From Janthinobacterium rivuli (GTDB lineage: Bacteria; Pseudomonadota; Gammaproteobacteria; Burkholderiales; Burkholderiaceae_D): 64,000 nt of DNA. The stretch covers positions 62,001-126,000 of the forward strand of contig NZ_WFLJ01000014.1 of assembly GCF_009208735.1 (NCBI RefSeq), given 5' to 3'. The position numbers were made by a program, and so were the translations under genes. The notes under the pieces were generated by a model. It had not been told where the DNA came from and ran no database searches. It worked only from the letters and a program-made list of their open reading frames with translations. The stretch's first letter is position 1; each line of letters begins with the position of its first letter. This document shows positions 36,662-46,439 of the stretch, in pieces.

Positions 36662-36825
36662 TTAAGTAACCCTCGGGAAATTATTGTGAATTTATGACGA
36701 ACAGAACCGGATGTTGTGCAAGGCGTCCGCTGCGACGCAGTGCGAGCACTGCTAGCTGCGGGCAACACCGCACAGCGCCGGTTATGGAAGTCAGAAATCA
36801 CAATAATTTATTGGGGGTTACTTAA
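36662..36825. repeat. 164-bp imperfect palindrome (MITE-like or long hairpin)
   Basis: Outer arms TTAAGTAACCC (36662-36672) and GGGTTACTTAA (36815-36825) are exact complements. After 5 unmatched bases on each side come AAATTATTGTGA (36678-36689) and TCACAATAATTT (36798-36809), again exact. Further in, AACCGG (36705-36710) pairs with CCGGTT (36778-36783), and the centre has smaller hairpins. The A/T-rich arms differ from the GC-rich surroundings. No transposase and no clear target-site duplication are visible. It fills most of the 300-nt gap between the binding-protein gene and macB. Confidence 0.75.
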
Positions 36826-36845
36826 AGCCAGGGCAACATTTTTTT

Positions 36846-36866
36846 GCCGGCAGCCACGCTGCCGGC
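36846..36866. other. GC-rich hairpin after macB
   Basis: GCCGGCAG and CTGCCGGC pair around a 5-nt loop, 8 nt past the macB stop. On the minus strand it is followed by A rather than T, so it is not a typical intrinsic terminator. Confidence 0.4.
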
Positions 36867-36873
36867 GTTGTCA

Positions 36874-38874
36874 CTACTGTCCCGCCAGTGCCACCACCGG
36901 GTCGAGTCCCGACGCCTTGCGCGCCGGCATGAAGCCAAACACCAGCCCCGTCACCACGGCGCAGGCAAACGCGCCGCCGACGGCGCTGAGCGAAAAGATC
37001 ACCGGCACGTCCCATACCAGCAACAAGCCGGCCACCGTCACGCCGACCACGATGCCGGCCACGCCGCCCACCACCGACACCAGCACGGCTTCGGTGAGGA
37101 ACTGGCGCAGGATGTCGCGCCGGCGCGCGCCCGTCGCCATGCGGATGCCAATTTCGCGCGTGCGCTCGCGTACCGTCATCAGCATCACGTTCATGACGCC
37201 GATGCCGCCCACCACCAGGGAGACGGCCGCGATCAGGCTGAGCATCACGGTCATGTTGTCCTGCGTCTTGGCTTCGGCGGCGATCGACGCGGCCGCGTTG
37301 CTGATGCCATAGTCGCGGATGCGGTGGCGCTCGAACATGGTGGCGTCGACCGCCGCCTCCACCTCGGTCACGCGCTTGACATCGGCCACCGCCATCACCG
37401 TATAGGTCGGCTCGCGCTGGCCGAAGACGCGGATGCCGGCCGTGGAAAACGGCAGCAGCAGCACGTCGTCTTCATCCTTCTCGCCCGTCAGCGCGCCCTT
37501 CGCGCTCATCACGCCGATCACCTGGAACGGCACATTGCCGATCAGGATGCTCTGCCCCACGGGGTTGGCCACGTCGGGCATCAGCTTTTCCGCCAGGTGC
37601 GCGCCCAGCACGGCCACGGTGGCCATCTCGCGCTCGTCCTCCTCCGTGAAGAAGCCGCCCTTGGCCACCGGCCAGGTCTGGATCTGCGGCAGGGCCGGCC
37701 CCGTGCCGCGCACATAGGTCTGCACGTCGAGGTTGCCATGGCGTATGACCTTGTTGCCCGTGACATTCGGCAACACGTGGGAAATGCCCGGCACGTCCTT
37801 GAGCGCATCGAGGTCGGCCAGGGTGATGCTGCGCCCGGGGATGCGCGAACTTTCGCCGCGCGAGGCCATGTACAGCAGATTCGAGCCGAAGGCGCCCAAT
37901 TGCGCCATGACCTGCTGGCGCGTGCCCAGGCCGATGGCCAGCATGACGATCACGGAAGCGACGCCGATGACGATGCCGAGCAGGGTCAGGCCCGTGCGGA
38001 AGCGGTTGATCCACAGCACGCGCCAGGCGGCGCGCGCCGCGTCGAGCAATTCCGTGCCCAGCGAGGCGCCCGTGTCATGGGCGGCGCGCGACATGTCCAG
38101 CGGCGGCAGGGCCGTCGACGTGGCGGGGATGGCAACGGCGCCCGAGTCGGCGACAATTTCGCCGTCGCTGATCTCGATCACGCGGCGCGCCTGGGCCGCA
38201 ACCTTGCGGTCATGCGTGATGAGGATGATGGTGTGGCCCGCGTCGGCCAGTTCGCCCAAGAGCGCCATGACTTCGGCGCCGCTGCTGCTATCTAACGCCC
38301 CCGTCGGTTCATCGGCCAGGATGATGCGCCCGCCATTCATCAGGGCGCGCGCGATCGACACGCGCTGCTGCTGCCCGCCCGACAACTGGTTTGGCCGGTG
38401 ATCGAGCCGCTCGCCCAGGCCCAGGCGCTTGAGCAGCGCTTCCGAACGGGCGTGGCGGGCCGCGGCAGGCATGCCCGCGTACAGGGCCGGCACTTCCACG
38501 TTTTCGCGCGCCGATTCGGTGGCGATCAGGTGATAGCCCTGGAAGACGAAGCCGAACGCTTCGCGCCGCAGCCACGCCAGTTCATCGGGGTTCAGGCTGG
38601 CCACGTCCTGGCCGGCGAAGCGGTAGCTGCCGTCGCTGGGGCGGTCCAGACAGCCGAGCAAGTGCATCAGGGTCGACTTGCCGGAACCGGACGCCCCGAC
38701 GATGGCGACGAATTCGCCGGCGCCGATCGCCAAGGTCAAACCGCGCAGCACTTCCACGGCTGGCGCGCCGTCATGGCCGCCGTAGCGCTTGCGGATGCCC
38801 TGTAACTGGATCAAGGGCGGCTGGTCCGGCTGCCCCGCCTGCCCCAGCGACCTGGCCTCGCTCATGGCGCTCAC
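36874..38874 (-). CDS. macB: MacB-type ABC transporter (fused ATPase-permease)
   Basis: Inner-membrane component of a tripartite MacAB efflux system. 666 residues from the GTG at 38874 that overlaps the macA stop (GTGA); an ATG three codons later is an alternative. N-terminal ATPase: Walker [10 protein letters not shown], signature [15 protein letters not shown], Walker [10 protein letters not shown]. From about residue 285 comes the permease with one helix, a large periplasmic MacB domain and three C-terminal helices ([22 protein letters not shown]). The substrate could be a macrolide, peptide or siderophore; unknown. Confidence 0.93.
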   Translation of the reverse strand: MSAMSEARSLGQAGQPDQPPLIQLQGIRKRYGGHDGAPAVEVLRGLTLAIGAGEFVAIVGASGSGKSTLMHLLGCLDRPSDGSYRFAGQDVASLNPDELAWLRREAFGFVFQGYHLIATESARENVEVPALYAGMPAAARHARSEALLKRLGLGERLDHRPNQLSGGQQQRVSIARALMNGGRIILADEPTGALDSSSGAEVMALLGELADAGHTIILITHDRKVAAQARRVIEISDGEIVADSGAVAIPATSTALPPLDMSRAAHDTGASLGTELLDAARAAWRVLWINRFRTGLTLLGIVIGVASVIVMLAIGLGTRQQVMAQLGAFGSNLLYMASRGESSRIPGRSITLADLDALKDVPGISHVLPNVTGNKVIRHGNLDVQTYVRGTGPALPQIQTWPVAKGGFFTEEDEREMATVAVLGAHLAEKLMPDVANPVGQSILIGNVPFQVIGVMSAKGALTGEKDEDDVLLLPFSTAGIRVFGQREPTYTVMAVADVKRVTEVEAAVDATMFERHRIRDYGISNAAASIAAEAKTQDNMTVMLSLIAAVSLVVGGIGVMNVMLMTVRERTREIGIRMATGARRRDILRQFLTEAVLVSVVGGVAGIVVGVTVAGLLLVWDVPVIFSLSAVGGAFACAVVTGLVFGFMPARKASGLDPVVALAGQ

Positions 38875-40058
38875 AGCTGGAACCTGCTGCTGCCGCTGCC
38901 GGCCGGCTGCTCGCCCGTGACCAGCAATTCGCCTTCGCGCAAGCCTTGCAGCACTTCCGCGCTGAGGCGGTTGCGCACGCCCACGGTGACGGCGCGCGTA
39001 TCGACCTTGCCGTCCGCATCCATCACGCGGGCCGTGAACTGCCCCGGCTTGGCGCCGTCTTCCGTCGATGGTTTCAAGGCCGGCAAGGGCACGGCCAGCA
39101 CATTGTTCGCCGCCGCCGTGACGAACACCACTTGCGCCGTCATCTGCGGCATCAGTTCGCCGTCCGCGTTATCCACATCGAACAGCACGGTATACAAGAT
39201 CACCTTGCTGGTCGACGGCGCCAGGGCCGTGCCGGCGGCAGAACCGCCGGGCACGGGCGGGGCCGGCAGCACTTGCCGCACCTTGCCGCTCCAGCGCCGC
39301 TGGTCGCCGCCCAGGGTGGTGAAGTACACGGGCATGTCCGGGCGCACGCGGCGCACGTCCGCTTCCGACACTTCCGTCCACACCGTCATGGCCGACAGGT
39401 CGGCAATGCGCAGGATGTTCGGCGTCTGGTAGGTGGCGTTCAGGGTTTGCCCCTCTTTCGCGTCCAGGCCCACCACCTTGCCGGCCATCGGCGCGTAGAT
39501 GCGCGTGTAGCCGAGGCGCGCCTCGTCCGCCTTCAGGCTGGCCTGGGTCTGGGCTATCTGCGCCTTCAGGTGGTCGATCTTGGCGCCGGCCGACGCCAGG
39601 GTGGCTTCGGCCGTTTCCAGGTCGGCCAGCGGTGTCGAGTCGAATTTGGCCATCTGCTGCTGGCGCACGTGCTGCCGGCCCGCCAGGCGGTGCTGCGCCT
39701 GCTGGTCGGCCAGCTGCGCGCGCAAACCCGCCAGGGCGGCGCGGCCCGCATCGACCGTGGCTTGCTGCACGCTGGGGTCGATCTCGGCCAGCAGCTGGCC
39801 TTTTTCCACGGCGCTGCCGGGCTGCACGTGCAGGCGCGTGATCTGGCCCGACACCTGCGCGCCCACGTCGACATAGGTTTGCGGCTGCAGGGTGCCGATG
39901 GCCGTGACGCTCGCTTCGATGTTGCCGCGCTTGACGGGCGCCGTGTCGAACACGGTGGCCGGGCCGCGCGTGGCCCACAGGGCGCCGGCGCCAAACAGCG
40001 CCAGCAAGACCGCGCCGCCCAGGATGCGGGCGCGGCGGGAAGGCAGACGGGCCGCCAT
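38871..40058 (-). CDS. macA: MacA-type periplasmic adaptor protein
   Basis: Membrane-fusion protein of the MacAB efflux pump, 395 residues. N-terminal anchor ([21 protein letters not shown]), a lipoyl/barrel-sandwich segment ([23 protein letters not shown]), a long alpha-hairpin (about 100-190) rich in Ala and Gln, then beta-barrel and membrane-proximal domains ([20 protein letters not shown]). No outer-membrane TolC-type gene is next to it, so a shared channel from elsewhere is expected. Overlaps macB by 4 nt. Confidence 0.92.
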   Translation of the reverse strand: MAARLPSRRARILGGAVLLALFGAGALWATRGPATVFDTAPVKRGNIEASVTAIGTLQPQTYVDVGAQVSGQITRLHVQPGSAVEKGQLLAEIDPSVQQATVDAGRAALAGLRAQLADQQAQHRLAGRQHVRQQQMAKFDSTPLADLETAEATLASAGAKIDHLKAQIAQTQASLKADEARLGYTRIYAPMAGKVVGLDAKEGQTLNATYQTPNILRIADLSAMTVWTEVSEADVRRVRPDMPVYFTTLGGDQRRWSGKVRQVLPAPPVPGGSAAGTALAPSTSKVILYTVLFDVDNADGELMPQMTAQVVFVTAAANNVLAVPLPALKPSTEDGAKPGQFTARVMDADGKVDTRAVTVGVRNRLSAEVLQGLREGELLVTGEQPAGSGSSRFQL

Positions 40059-40149
40059 CAGGAAACCACTTTCAATACAATCAAAACATCAATCGGTGTC
40101 GCCAGGCATAAAAAACACATCGGTCTATCCTTGAAAATGGCGGTGAACA

Positions 40150-40491
40150 TCACCGCAGGAACGTCACAAGACCTGCCAGCGCGGCGACGGCTGCCAGCAG
40201 GGAACTACGCAACAGCAATCGGGGGGCGTACGGCAGCAGCAGGGCCACCAACAGCGCGCCCACCCCGATGAATCCGAGCCAGGCGACCACGCCGACGCTG
40301 GCGCTCCAGCCGGCCACGCAGGGCCAAATGGCCAGCGCCAGCAGGACGGTACCGGCCAGTTGCAGCGCGCGCCGCACGTTCGGCGCCGCGTCCCTGCCCC
40401 AGACCTGGCCGTGATGGCGGTCCATCGCCAATGAAAGGCTGGCCATGCCCGCATACGACAGGCCCAGCGCGCACAGAATGGTGGTGATCAT
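40150..40491 (-). CDS. DUF3325 small membrane protein of the iron-uptake operon
   Basis: 113 residues with three hydrophobic segments (ILCALGLSYAGMASLSLAM; LQLAGTVLLALAIWPCVAGW; VAWLGFIGVGALLVALLL). DUF3325 proteins are recurrent partners of PepSY and siderophore-receptor genes; no activity is established. The ATG at 40491 overlaps the PepSY stop as ATGA. Last gene of the receptor-DUF3649-PepSY-DUF3325 unit. Confidence 0.8.
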   Translation of the reverse strand: MITTILCALGLSYAGMASLSLAMDRHHGQVWGRDAAPNVRRALQLAGTVLLALAIWPCVAGWSASVGVVAWLGFIGVGALLVALLLPYAPRLLLRSSLLAAVAALAGLVTFLR

Positions 40492-42185
40492 GACTGTCCT
40501 TCCGCAGTGACGTGCAAGCTGGCAGATGGTGTTTCCTTGCTTGCCGTCTTTTTGAGCGGTTTTTCCTTGCGCTTGTGGACTTTCCACGCGCCCCAGGCGG
40601 CCAGCAGGCCGAAGGCCATGCTGCCCAATTCCACGCCGGCGCTTTCCCAGTCGCCGCGCGCGAGCTGCGCCGCCAGGTTGTCGCCCGTGCTCAGCACATT
40701 CAATACGGGCAGCAGCAGGCACAGAGCGGCCAGCAAGCCCAATTGTTCGATCCACGCGCGCTTTTCCGCGCGCAGGCAGGCGTGCACCAGCATCAGGAAC
40801 CAGACGCCGAAGAAGGCGCGCACTTCCCAGCCGGCGCGCTGCTCGATGCCGACGGGGATCAAACGGTTGGCCCACAGGAAGCCCGCGCAGGCGATGGCCA
40901 GGCCGGCGATGGCCGCCACGTTCAGGCAGGCGATGACGCGGTACACGCGCTGCGTGCAGGTGCCGAACTCGCCGCCCGACTTCTGGCGCCGCTTGACCAG
41001 GAACAGGATGGCGCCCGTGCCCATCATGGCCGTGCCGGCCAGGCCGCAGAAGAAGTACAGCCAGCGCATCGGCGTGCCGCCGAAGCCCACCATGTGCAGG
41101 TTCGACATGACGGAGCGCGTCAGGCCGGCGCCGCCCGTATCCGACTCGCCCGGCAGGCGCACGGCGACCTGCTCGCCCGTGGCCAGCGCATAACAGGCCC
41201 TGCCCGAATTGGCGCTCAGGCGTTCGAGCAGTTCCGCATCCTCGTTCCAGCCGTACATGCACACGCGCATGGAGGCGTCGTTCGGATTGTCCAGCACCAC
41301 GGCGCGGATTTCCTGGCCGATGGCCTGTTCGGCGCGCAGCGCGAACGATTCCAGCGCGGGAATGGCCAGCGGCTGGCCCGTCTTCACGGGCTTGCCCGCA
41401 TCGTTCCAGTCGGCCAGGAAGGCCTTCTTGGGATGGTCCATGCCGTATTGCGCCACCACGGGGGCCGGCACATAGTCGTCGCTGAAAAATGCCAGGCCCG
41501 TGTAGGCGATCATAAACTGGAACGGCAAGGTCAGCACGGCCACCGCGTTGTGCGCGTCGAGCCACGAACGCTGGCCCTTGGCCGGGCGGAAGGTGAAGAA
41601 ATCCTTGAAGATGCGCTTGTGCGTGATGACGCCGCTCACCAGCGCCACCAGCATGATCATGGTGGTGATGGCGACGATCCACACGCCGATGCGTCCCGCG
41701 TGCAGCTCGTAGTGGAAATCGACGAAATGGTGGCCGCCGATCGTCTCCCGTTCCGTTGCCTCGCGCGCATGCTCGATGACGGCGCCCGTCAGCGGGTCGA
41801 GGTCCGCCGAGCCATAGCCGCCGCCGGGCTGGAACCAGTAGGCGGACAGGCCATGGCCGGGCCGCTGCACGGGCCAGATTTCCCACATGTCCGCCTTCGG
41901 GTGTTCCTTCGCCATGAAATCGAGCGCCAGTTCCAGGCGGTGCGCCCGGTCCGTGACCTTCGGCAGCGGCGGATCATTCGCGTGCGCCGCCTCTTCCAGT
42001 GCGTGTTCGGGCATCATCCAATGGCCGATCGGGTCGTCGAAGACGGCCAGGGTGCCGGTCAGGAAAATGGCGAACAGCAGCCAGGAAATCCACAGGCCGC
42101 TCCACGTATGCAGCCAGGCCATGGTCTGGCGCAAGCCGCCCTGCTGCGGCGTTTTCACCACTTTGTCGACCTTGACGGCGTTCAT
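40488..42185 (-). CDS. PepSY-domain membrane protein (putative ferric-siderophore reductase)
   Basis: 565 residues from the ATG at 42185 (MNAVKVDK...), which overlaps the upstream stop as ATGA. PepSY-associated membrane helices begin with TMAWLHTWSGLWISWLLFAIFLTGTL, and several later helices carry conserved His residues (HHFVDFHYELH; HNAVAVLTLPFQFMIAYTG) that may bind heme. Homologues next to siderophore receptors are proposed to reduce imported ferric-siderophores at the inner membrane. Context here fits that role. Confidence 0.85.
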   Translation of the reverse strand: MNAVKVDKVVKTPQQGGLRQTMAWLHTWSGLWISWLLFAIFLTGTLAVFDDPIGHWMMPEHALEEAAHANDPPLPKVTDRAHRLELALDFMAKEHPKADMWEIWPVQRPGHGLSAYWFQPGGGYGSADLDPLTGAVIEHAREATERETIGGHHFVDFHYELHAGRIGVWIVAITTMIMLVALVSGVITHKRIFKDFFTFRPAKGQRSWLDAHNAVAVLTLPFQFMIAYTGLAFFSDDYVPAPVVAQYGMDHPKKAFLADWNDAGKPVKTGQPLAIPALESFALRAEQAIGQEIRAVVLDNPNDASMRVCMYGWNEDAELLERLSANSGRACYALATGEQVAVRLPGESDTGGAGLTRSVMSNLHMVGFGGTPMRWLYFFCGLAGTAMMGTGAILFLVKRRQKSGGEFGTCTQRVYRVIACLNVAAIAGLAIACAGFLWANRLIPVGIEQRAGWEVRAFFGVWFLMLVHACLRAEKRAWIEQLGLLAALCLLLPVLNVLSTGDNLAAQLARGDWESAGVELGSMAFGLLAAWGAWKVHKRKEKPLKKTASKETPSASLHVTAEGQS

Positions 42186-42463
42186 GCGGCACCCCGCGAC
42201 AGCAGCAGGCCGATGCCGCCGCACAGGATCGCCGGCAGCAGCATGCCGAGCCAGGCGCGGCGCAGGTCTTGCACGGCAAAGACCCAGATGACGGCGCAGG
42301 TGTAGACGACGAAGGCGCTCAGGGTGGCCGTCAGCACGGCTTCGGCGCGCGACAGCGGCAGCACGGCCGACAGCAGCACGGCCACGCCGGAGGTGAGCGC
42401 ATAGCCGCCAAAGACGGCGGCGAGCACGCGCGAGAACAACATCCTGTGGGCCGATTTCATCAT
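42182..42463 (-). CDS. DUF3649 small membrane protein of the iron-uptake operon
   Basis: 93 residues with two to three hydrophobic helices (VLAAVFGGYALTSGVAVLLSAVLPL; LTATLSAFVVYTCAVIWVF). The ATG at 42463 has AGGGAG 8 nt upstream; the frame extends to 42535 but that part overlaps another small frame. DUF3649 is a common companion of PepSY/DUF3325 and TonB receptors. It overlaps the PepSY gene by 4 nt. Confidence 0.78.
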   Translation of the reverse strand: MMKSAHRMLFSRVLAAVFGGYALTSGVAVLLSAVLPLSRAEAVLTATLSAFVVYTCAVIWVFAVQDLRRAWLGMLLPAILCGGIGLLLSRGAA

Positions 42464-42564
42464 CGCGGCGCTCCCTGCGGCATACGCGGCGTCACACCGT
42501 CGCGGGCCAGATTCCACTGCACATCCATAAGCCATGCATCCTTCATTCGAGTAGGTGAGTTCAT
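42460..42564 (-). CDS. Possible 34-residue small ORF between the receptor and DUF3649
   Basis: Starts 3 nt after the receptor stop (TAACTGATG) and ends in an ATGA overlap with the DUF3649 start. Peptide: Met-rich and basic, MNSPTRMKDAWLMDVQWN at its N-terminus, no membrane segment. The tight fit on both sides suggests a translated coupling peptide, but no clear Shine-Dalgarno precedes it and the codon evidence is short. Alternatively this stretch is a longer N-terminus of DUF3649 from 42535. Confidence 0.4.
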   Translation of the reverse strand: MNSPTRMKDAWLMDVQWNLARDGVTPRMPQGAPR

Positions 42565-42567
42565 CAG

Positions 42568-44766
42568 TTAGAGTTTGTAATTGAGTGTCAGCATCAGGTT
42601 ACGCGGCGCGCCCACCAGGTTGCCGAAGACATCGGAATAAATGCTCTGGTAATAGCGCTTGTCGAGCGCATTGTTGACGTTCAGGCGCAGCTCGGCGCGG
42701 CTGTCGATCTGCCACGCCGCGTTCAAGCCCAGGATCGCGTAGCTTCCCTGGCGCAGGCGGGCATCGCCATCCGTCGATTCCGTCGCGCCCTGCCCGTACA
42801 CCGAGGCGCCGACGCGCCAACCCTGCGCCGCGCCGGACAGGCGGTAGCTGGTGGCCAGCTTGAGCTGCTGGCGCGGATAGCGGCTGTTGAAATCCTTGCC
42901 GATATTGGCCGGATCGCTGTCGCGCGTAAATTGCGCCTTTACATAGGTATAGCCGGCCGACAGTTGCCAGTTCGGCGTCAGCGCGCCCGCCACGTCCAGC
43001 TCCACGCCTTCGCTGCGCACTTCGCCCGACGCGCGCTGGCAATAGCCCCAGGCGCTGCCGGGGCAGGGATACGGGCCGGCCAGGTCGTCGACGCCCCGGT
43101 TTTGCTGGCGGATCTGGAACACGGCCGCGCTGGCATTGAGGGCGCCGCCGAAGTATTCTCCCTTCACGCCCGCCTCGTAGTTGGTGCCGCTGATCGGCTT
43201 CAAGGGCTGCGCATTGGCATCGGTGGCCGCCTGCGGCTGGAAGATTTCGGTCCAGCTGGCGTACACGGAATGCTGCTTGTCGAGGTCATACACGACGCCG
43301 GCGTAGGGCGTGAATTCGCGCGCCACCGAGTAGCCGGCATCGTCCTTGTACCAGCTCACGCGCCCGCCCAGCACCAGCGACAGCGGATCGGCCAGGCGCA
43401 TGCGCGTGCCCGCATACACGCCGCTTTGCTCGGTGATGCTGGCCGTGCGCCACTGCGCATAGTCGATGACGGGGCGCGCCACGCTGCCCGCGTCCCAGTG
43501 GAACGGGTCGATCACCGGCGCAGCCGCGCCCCAGCTGTACGGTGCCCAGCCGCCATAGCTGTTTTTTGACGAACGGCGGTGGCTGGCGCCGACGGTCAGC
43601 TCGTGCTCGCGGCCGAACAGGCTGTAGCTGCCGCTGGCATACGCGTCATAGCTGGTGTTGGCCAGCTCGGCGCGGTAGCTTTGCGAATTGAAGCGCAGGG
43701 TGTCGCCGCGCCGGTTGATGCCGGAAAACGTCGTGTCGATCTCGGGCGTCTTGCGCGTGGCCGCCAGCCTGGCTTTCCAGCCGTTGCCGAAGCGGTGTTC
43801 CAGTTCGGCGAAAATGGTTTTATCCGTCTGGCGCCAGTCGTCGAAGTCGCTGCCCAGGTAAGTGGAGCGGGGCAAATTCAGGAAGGTGCCGTCGACGGCC
43901 GTCACCACGCCCGTCGTGACGCCGTCGTTATCCGTCTTGCGATAGTGGGCGCCCACCGTCAACGTCGTGTCGGGACGCAGGTCGGCTTCGATGATGCCGT
44001 ACAGCTGGTGGTTGCGGCCATGCAGCACGTCGACAAAATCCTGCTTGTCCTGCAGCGTCGCGACGATGCGCCCGCGCAGGGTCTTCGCTGCATTGAGCGC
44101 GTTGGCCGCATCGACTTCCAGGCGGTAGTTGCTCCAGCTGCCGACGCTGGCCGAGAACGACGCTTGCGGCGTGGCCGTCGGGCGCTTGCGCACCAGGTTG
44201 ATGGCCGCGCTGGGCGTGCCGCTGCCCGTCGTCAAGCCCGTGGCGCCGCGCACCACCTCGATGCGGTCGTAGATGGCCAGGTCGTCATTGTCGCCATTGA
44301 AGGTGCCGTTCGCGCCCAGGCTGGTGGGCAAGCCGTCGAACAGGATGTTGTCGACTGGAAAGCCGCGCGCGCTGAAACTGCCCGAATCGCCCGTGAAGTT
44401 GCCCTTTTGCATGACCAAGCCCGTGATCGACTGCACGGCGTCGTCCAGGGTCGTGATGCCCAGGTCGTCGATCTGCTGGCGCGTCAGCACGCTGACCGAC
44501 TGCGGCGTCTCGCGCAGCGACAGGTTCAGCTTGGTGGCCGTATTGCTCACGCCCGTCGTGTAGGAGCCGCTGCCTTCCGTTGTCACATCGCGTCCTGCCG
44601 TGACGGACACGCCGGCCATGGTCTGCTCGGACGCGGGGCTGGCTGGCGCCTGCTGCGCCATGGCCGGCAGGCTGGCGGCCAGGCACAGGGCGGCGGCCGC
44701 TTGCGCCAGCGGGTGCCGCTGAGGGCGATGCGAGACGAAATTGACAAGATACGAAACCTGTTGCAT
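42568..44766 (-). CDS. TonB-dependent siderophore receptor
   Basis: Outer-membrane gated channel for a ferric siderophore, 732 residues. The signal peptide ends near PAMAQQ (about residue 38). The plug domain shows LNLSLRETPQSVSVLTRQQIDD, GNFTGDSGSFSARGF and YDRIEVVRGATGL, and the 22-stranded barrel ends in the expected hydrophobic strand NLMLTLNYKL. The N-terminus lacks an obvious FecA-type signalling extension of about 80 residues, although fecI-fecR lie directly upstream. Closest in form to ferrichrome/coprogen-type receptors; the ligand is unknown. Confidence 0.92.
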   Translation of the reverse strand: MQQVSYLVNFVSHRPQRHPLAQAAAALCLAASLPAMAQQAPASPASEQTMAGVSVTAGRDVTTEGSGSYTTGVSNTATKLNLSLRETPQSVSVLTRQQIDDLGITTLDDAVQSITGLVMQKGNFTGDSGSFSARGFPVDNILFDGLPTSLGANGTFNGDNDDLAIYDRIEVVRGATGLTTGSGTPSAAINLVRKRPTATPQASFSASVGSWSNYRLEVDAANALNAAKTLRGRIVATLQDKQDFVDVLHGRNHQLYGIIEADLRPDTTLTVGAHYRKTDNDGVTTGVVTAVDGTFLNLPRSTYLGSDFDDWRQTDKTIFAELEHRFGNGWKARLAATRKTPEIDTTFSGINRRGDTLRFNSQSYRAELANTSYDAYASGSYSLFGREHELTVGASHRRSSKNSYGGWAPYSWGAAAPVIDPFHWDAGSVARPVIDYAQWRTASITEQSGVYAGTRMRLADPLSLVLGGRVSWYKDDAGYSVAREFTPYAGVVYDLDKQHSVYASWTEIFQPQAATDANAQPLKPISGTNYEAGVKGEYFGGALNASAAVFQIRQQNRGVDDLAGPYPCPGSAWGYCQRASGEVRSEGVELDVAGALTPNWQLSAGYTYVKAQFTRDSDPANIGKDFNSRYPRQQLKLATSYRLSGAAQGWRVGASVYGQGATESTDGDARLRQGSYAILGLNAAWQIDSRAELRLNVNNALDKRYYQSIYSDVFGNLVGAPRNLMLTLNYKL

Positions 44767-44880
44767 GAAAAGTCCTGAAAAGTGGCGTCATCAGACGGTA
44801 GAAAACAGGCGCCCTACTCTGTAGGTGCCGCGAAAACGAAAAACGGGCAGCCGGATGGCCAATATTTTTTGTGCAGCGTG

Positions 44881-45873
44881 CTACGGCGCCGGTTCGACCG
44901 TCACCCAATACCGCGTGCGGCTGCGCACCTGCACCGGCAGCGAGTTGGGCAGCATGTTCAGGATGCGCTGGGTATCGGCCAGCGGGAACACGCCCGACAG
45001 GCGCAGCTGGGCCACTGCCGGCGCACAGTCGATGACGCCGGGGCGGTAGCGGGCCAGGTCGGCCAGGAAATCGCCCAGGCTCACGTCGTCGACGATCAGC
45101 TGCCCGCGCGACCAGGCGTGCGCATGCGCATCGATGGCGTGCGGCGCGGCCGGCGCGTGGCGGGAAAATACCGCGCCGCGCCCTGCCGCCAGCAGCAAGG
45201 GCGCGCCCGTGCCGTCGCGGGGTCGGATTTCAACGGCGCTTTCCAACACGGCCACGGTGCTGTAGTCATCCTGCTGGCGCACGGCAAAGCGCGTGCCCAG
45301 CGCGCGCACCAGGCCTTCGCGCGTGGCCACCACCAACGGCGCGTCGCTGCCGGCGCCATGGCCGCTGGTGACGAGGATCTCGCCGGCCAGCAGCTCGATC
45401 AGGCGGCGGCTGGCGTCGAAACGCACGTTCACGGCGGAGCCCGTATTCATGCTGAGCACGCTGCCATCGTCCAGCACCACCTCGCGCTGCTCGCCCGTCG
45501 CCGTGCGGTAGTCGGCACGCAGGGCGCGCACGCCGTCCCACGCGTCCGTCTGCGCGGCCAGCACGCCGCCGGCGGCCGCCACGCCCAGCCACGCCAGCAA
45601 CTGGCGCCGCTTGCCGTTGACGACTTTCTGCGGCGTGCCGGCCAGCGCCTGCGCGGCCGCACCGCGGTGCAAGCCGTTGAAGCGCCGCGATACCGCCTCG
45701 ATATGCCGCCAGGCCCGTTCATGTTCCGGGTCGGCCCCGCGCCAGCGCTGCCAGGCCGCGTGTTCCGCTTCGCCGGACTCGCTCGACATCAGCACGGTCA
45801 GCCACTCGGCCGCCTGCTGCTGCACTTCCTCGGCGATGGCCGCCGGGGATGCGGGGTCTGCCGCCGCGCTCAT
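44881..45873 (-). CDS. fecR: FecR-type anti-sigma/signal-transducing protein
   Basis: 330-residue inner-membrane regulator that controls the partner FecI-type sigma factor. An N-terminal DUF4880 segment (EEVQQQAAEWLTVLMSSESGEAEHAAWQRWRGADPEHERAWRH) contacts the sigma factor, a hydrophobic helix lies near 95-110 (LLAWLGVAAAGGVLA), and the FecR domain follows in the periplasm (YRTATGEQREVVLDDGSVLSMNTGS). Overlaps fecI by 4 nt. The receptor starts 115 nt downstream. Confidence 0.92.
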   Translation of the reverse strand: MSAAADPASPAAIAEEVQQQAAEWLTVLMSSESGEAEHAAWQRWRGADPEHERAWRHIEAVSRRFNGLHRGAAAQALAGTPQKVVNGKRRQLLAWLGVAAAGGVLAAQTDAWDGVRALRADYRTATGEQREVVLDDGSVLSMNTGSAVNVRFDASRRLIELLAGEILVTSGHGAGSDAPLVVATREGLVRALGTRFAVRQQDDYSTVAVLESAVEIRPRDGTGAPLLLAAGRGAVFSRHAPAAPHAIDAHAHAWSRGQLIVDDVSLGDFLADLARYRPGVIDCAPAVAQLRLSGVFPLADTQRILNMLPNSLPVQVRSRTRYWVTVEPAP

Positions 45874-46379
45874 GCCGGCAGCGAGAAAAACACCTGGCGG
45901 TTGGCCCGCGTCAGGTATTGCTTGACCGAGCTGGACGACACCTTCAGGCGCGCGGCGATCTCCGCATAGCTGAGGCCCTCGAGCTGCGCCAGCAAGAACG
46001 CCGTGCGCACGGGCGCGGGCAAGCCGTCGAGGGCCTGGTCGATTTCCTGCAAGGCTTCCAGCGCCAGCAGCCGCTCTTCGGGCGCGGGCGCCACCTCGGG
46101 CGGCAGGCAGGCCAGCGCTTCCAGATACGCGTCCTCCAGCACTTGCCGGCGGTGGCGGTGCGCCAGCAGGCGCCGCGCGATGGTGGCGAGAAAAGGCCGC
46201 GCTTCGCGGATCCGCGGCGCGGCATCGGCCGTCAGCACGCTGATGAAGGTGTCTTGCGCCAGGTCCGCCGCCTCGCCCGCATTGCCCAGCTTATGCCGCA
46301 ACCAGCCCTGCAGCCAGCCGTGATGGCTGCTGTAGAGCGCGTGCAGGTCTTGTTGCTGTGCAAAATCGGCGGCCGACAT
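45870..46379 (-). CDS. fecI: FecI-type ECF sigma factor
   Basis: 169-residue extracytoplasmic-function sigma factor for iron uptake. Region 2 is near 10-80 (LYSSHHGWLQGWLRHKLGNAGEAADLAQDTFISVL) and region 4 near 105-165 (ALDGLPAPVRTAFLLAQLEGLSYAEIAARLKVSSSSVKQYL). It should drive the adjacent TonB receptor operon when FecR is relieved. A Fur box lies about 40 nt upstream, so it is probably iron-repressed. Confidence 0.93.
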   Translation of the reverse strand: MSAADFAQQQDLHALYSSHHGWLQGWLRHKLGNAGEAADLAQDTFISVLTADAAPRIREARPFLATIARRLLAHRHRRQVLEDAYLEALACLPPEVAPAPEERLLALEALQEIDQALDGLPAPVRTAFLLAQLEGLSYAEIAARLKVSSSSVKQYLTRANRQVFFSLPA

Positions 46380-46420
46380 GGCATCCCTTTCCGCTCAGGC
46401 GTGCGGTGCCCGAGAATGTA

Positions 46421-46439
46421 AATAAGAATTATTCTCATT
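46421..46439. promoter_or_regulatory. Fur box upstream of fecI
   Basis: AATAAGAATTATTCTCATT (AATGAGAATAATTCTTATT on the other strand) matches the 19-bp Fur consensus closely. It is centred about 50 nt before the fecI ATG, suited for iron-dependent repression of fecIR. Confidence 0.85.

Noticed and set aside
36844-38295. 483-codon plus-strand frame opposite macB
   Set aside because: Composition artefact; the minus strand has complete MacB motifs.
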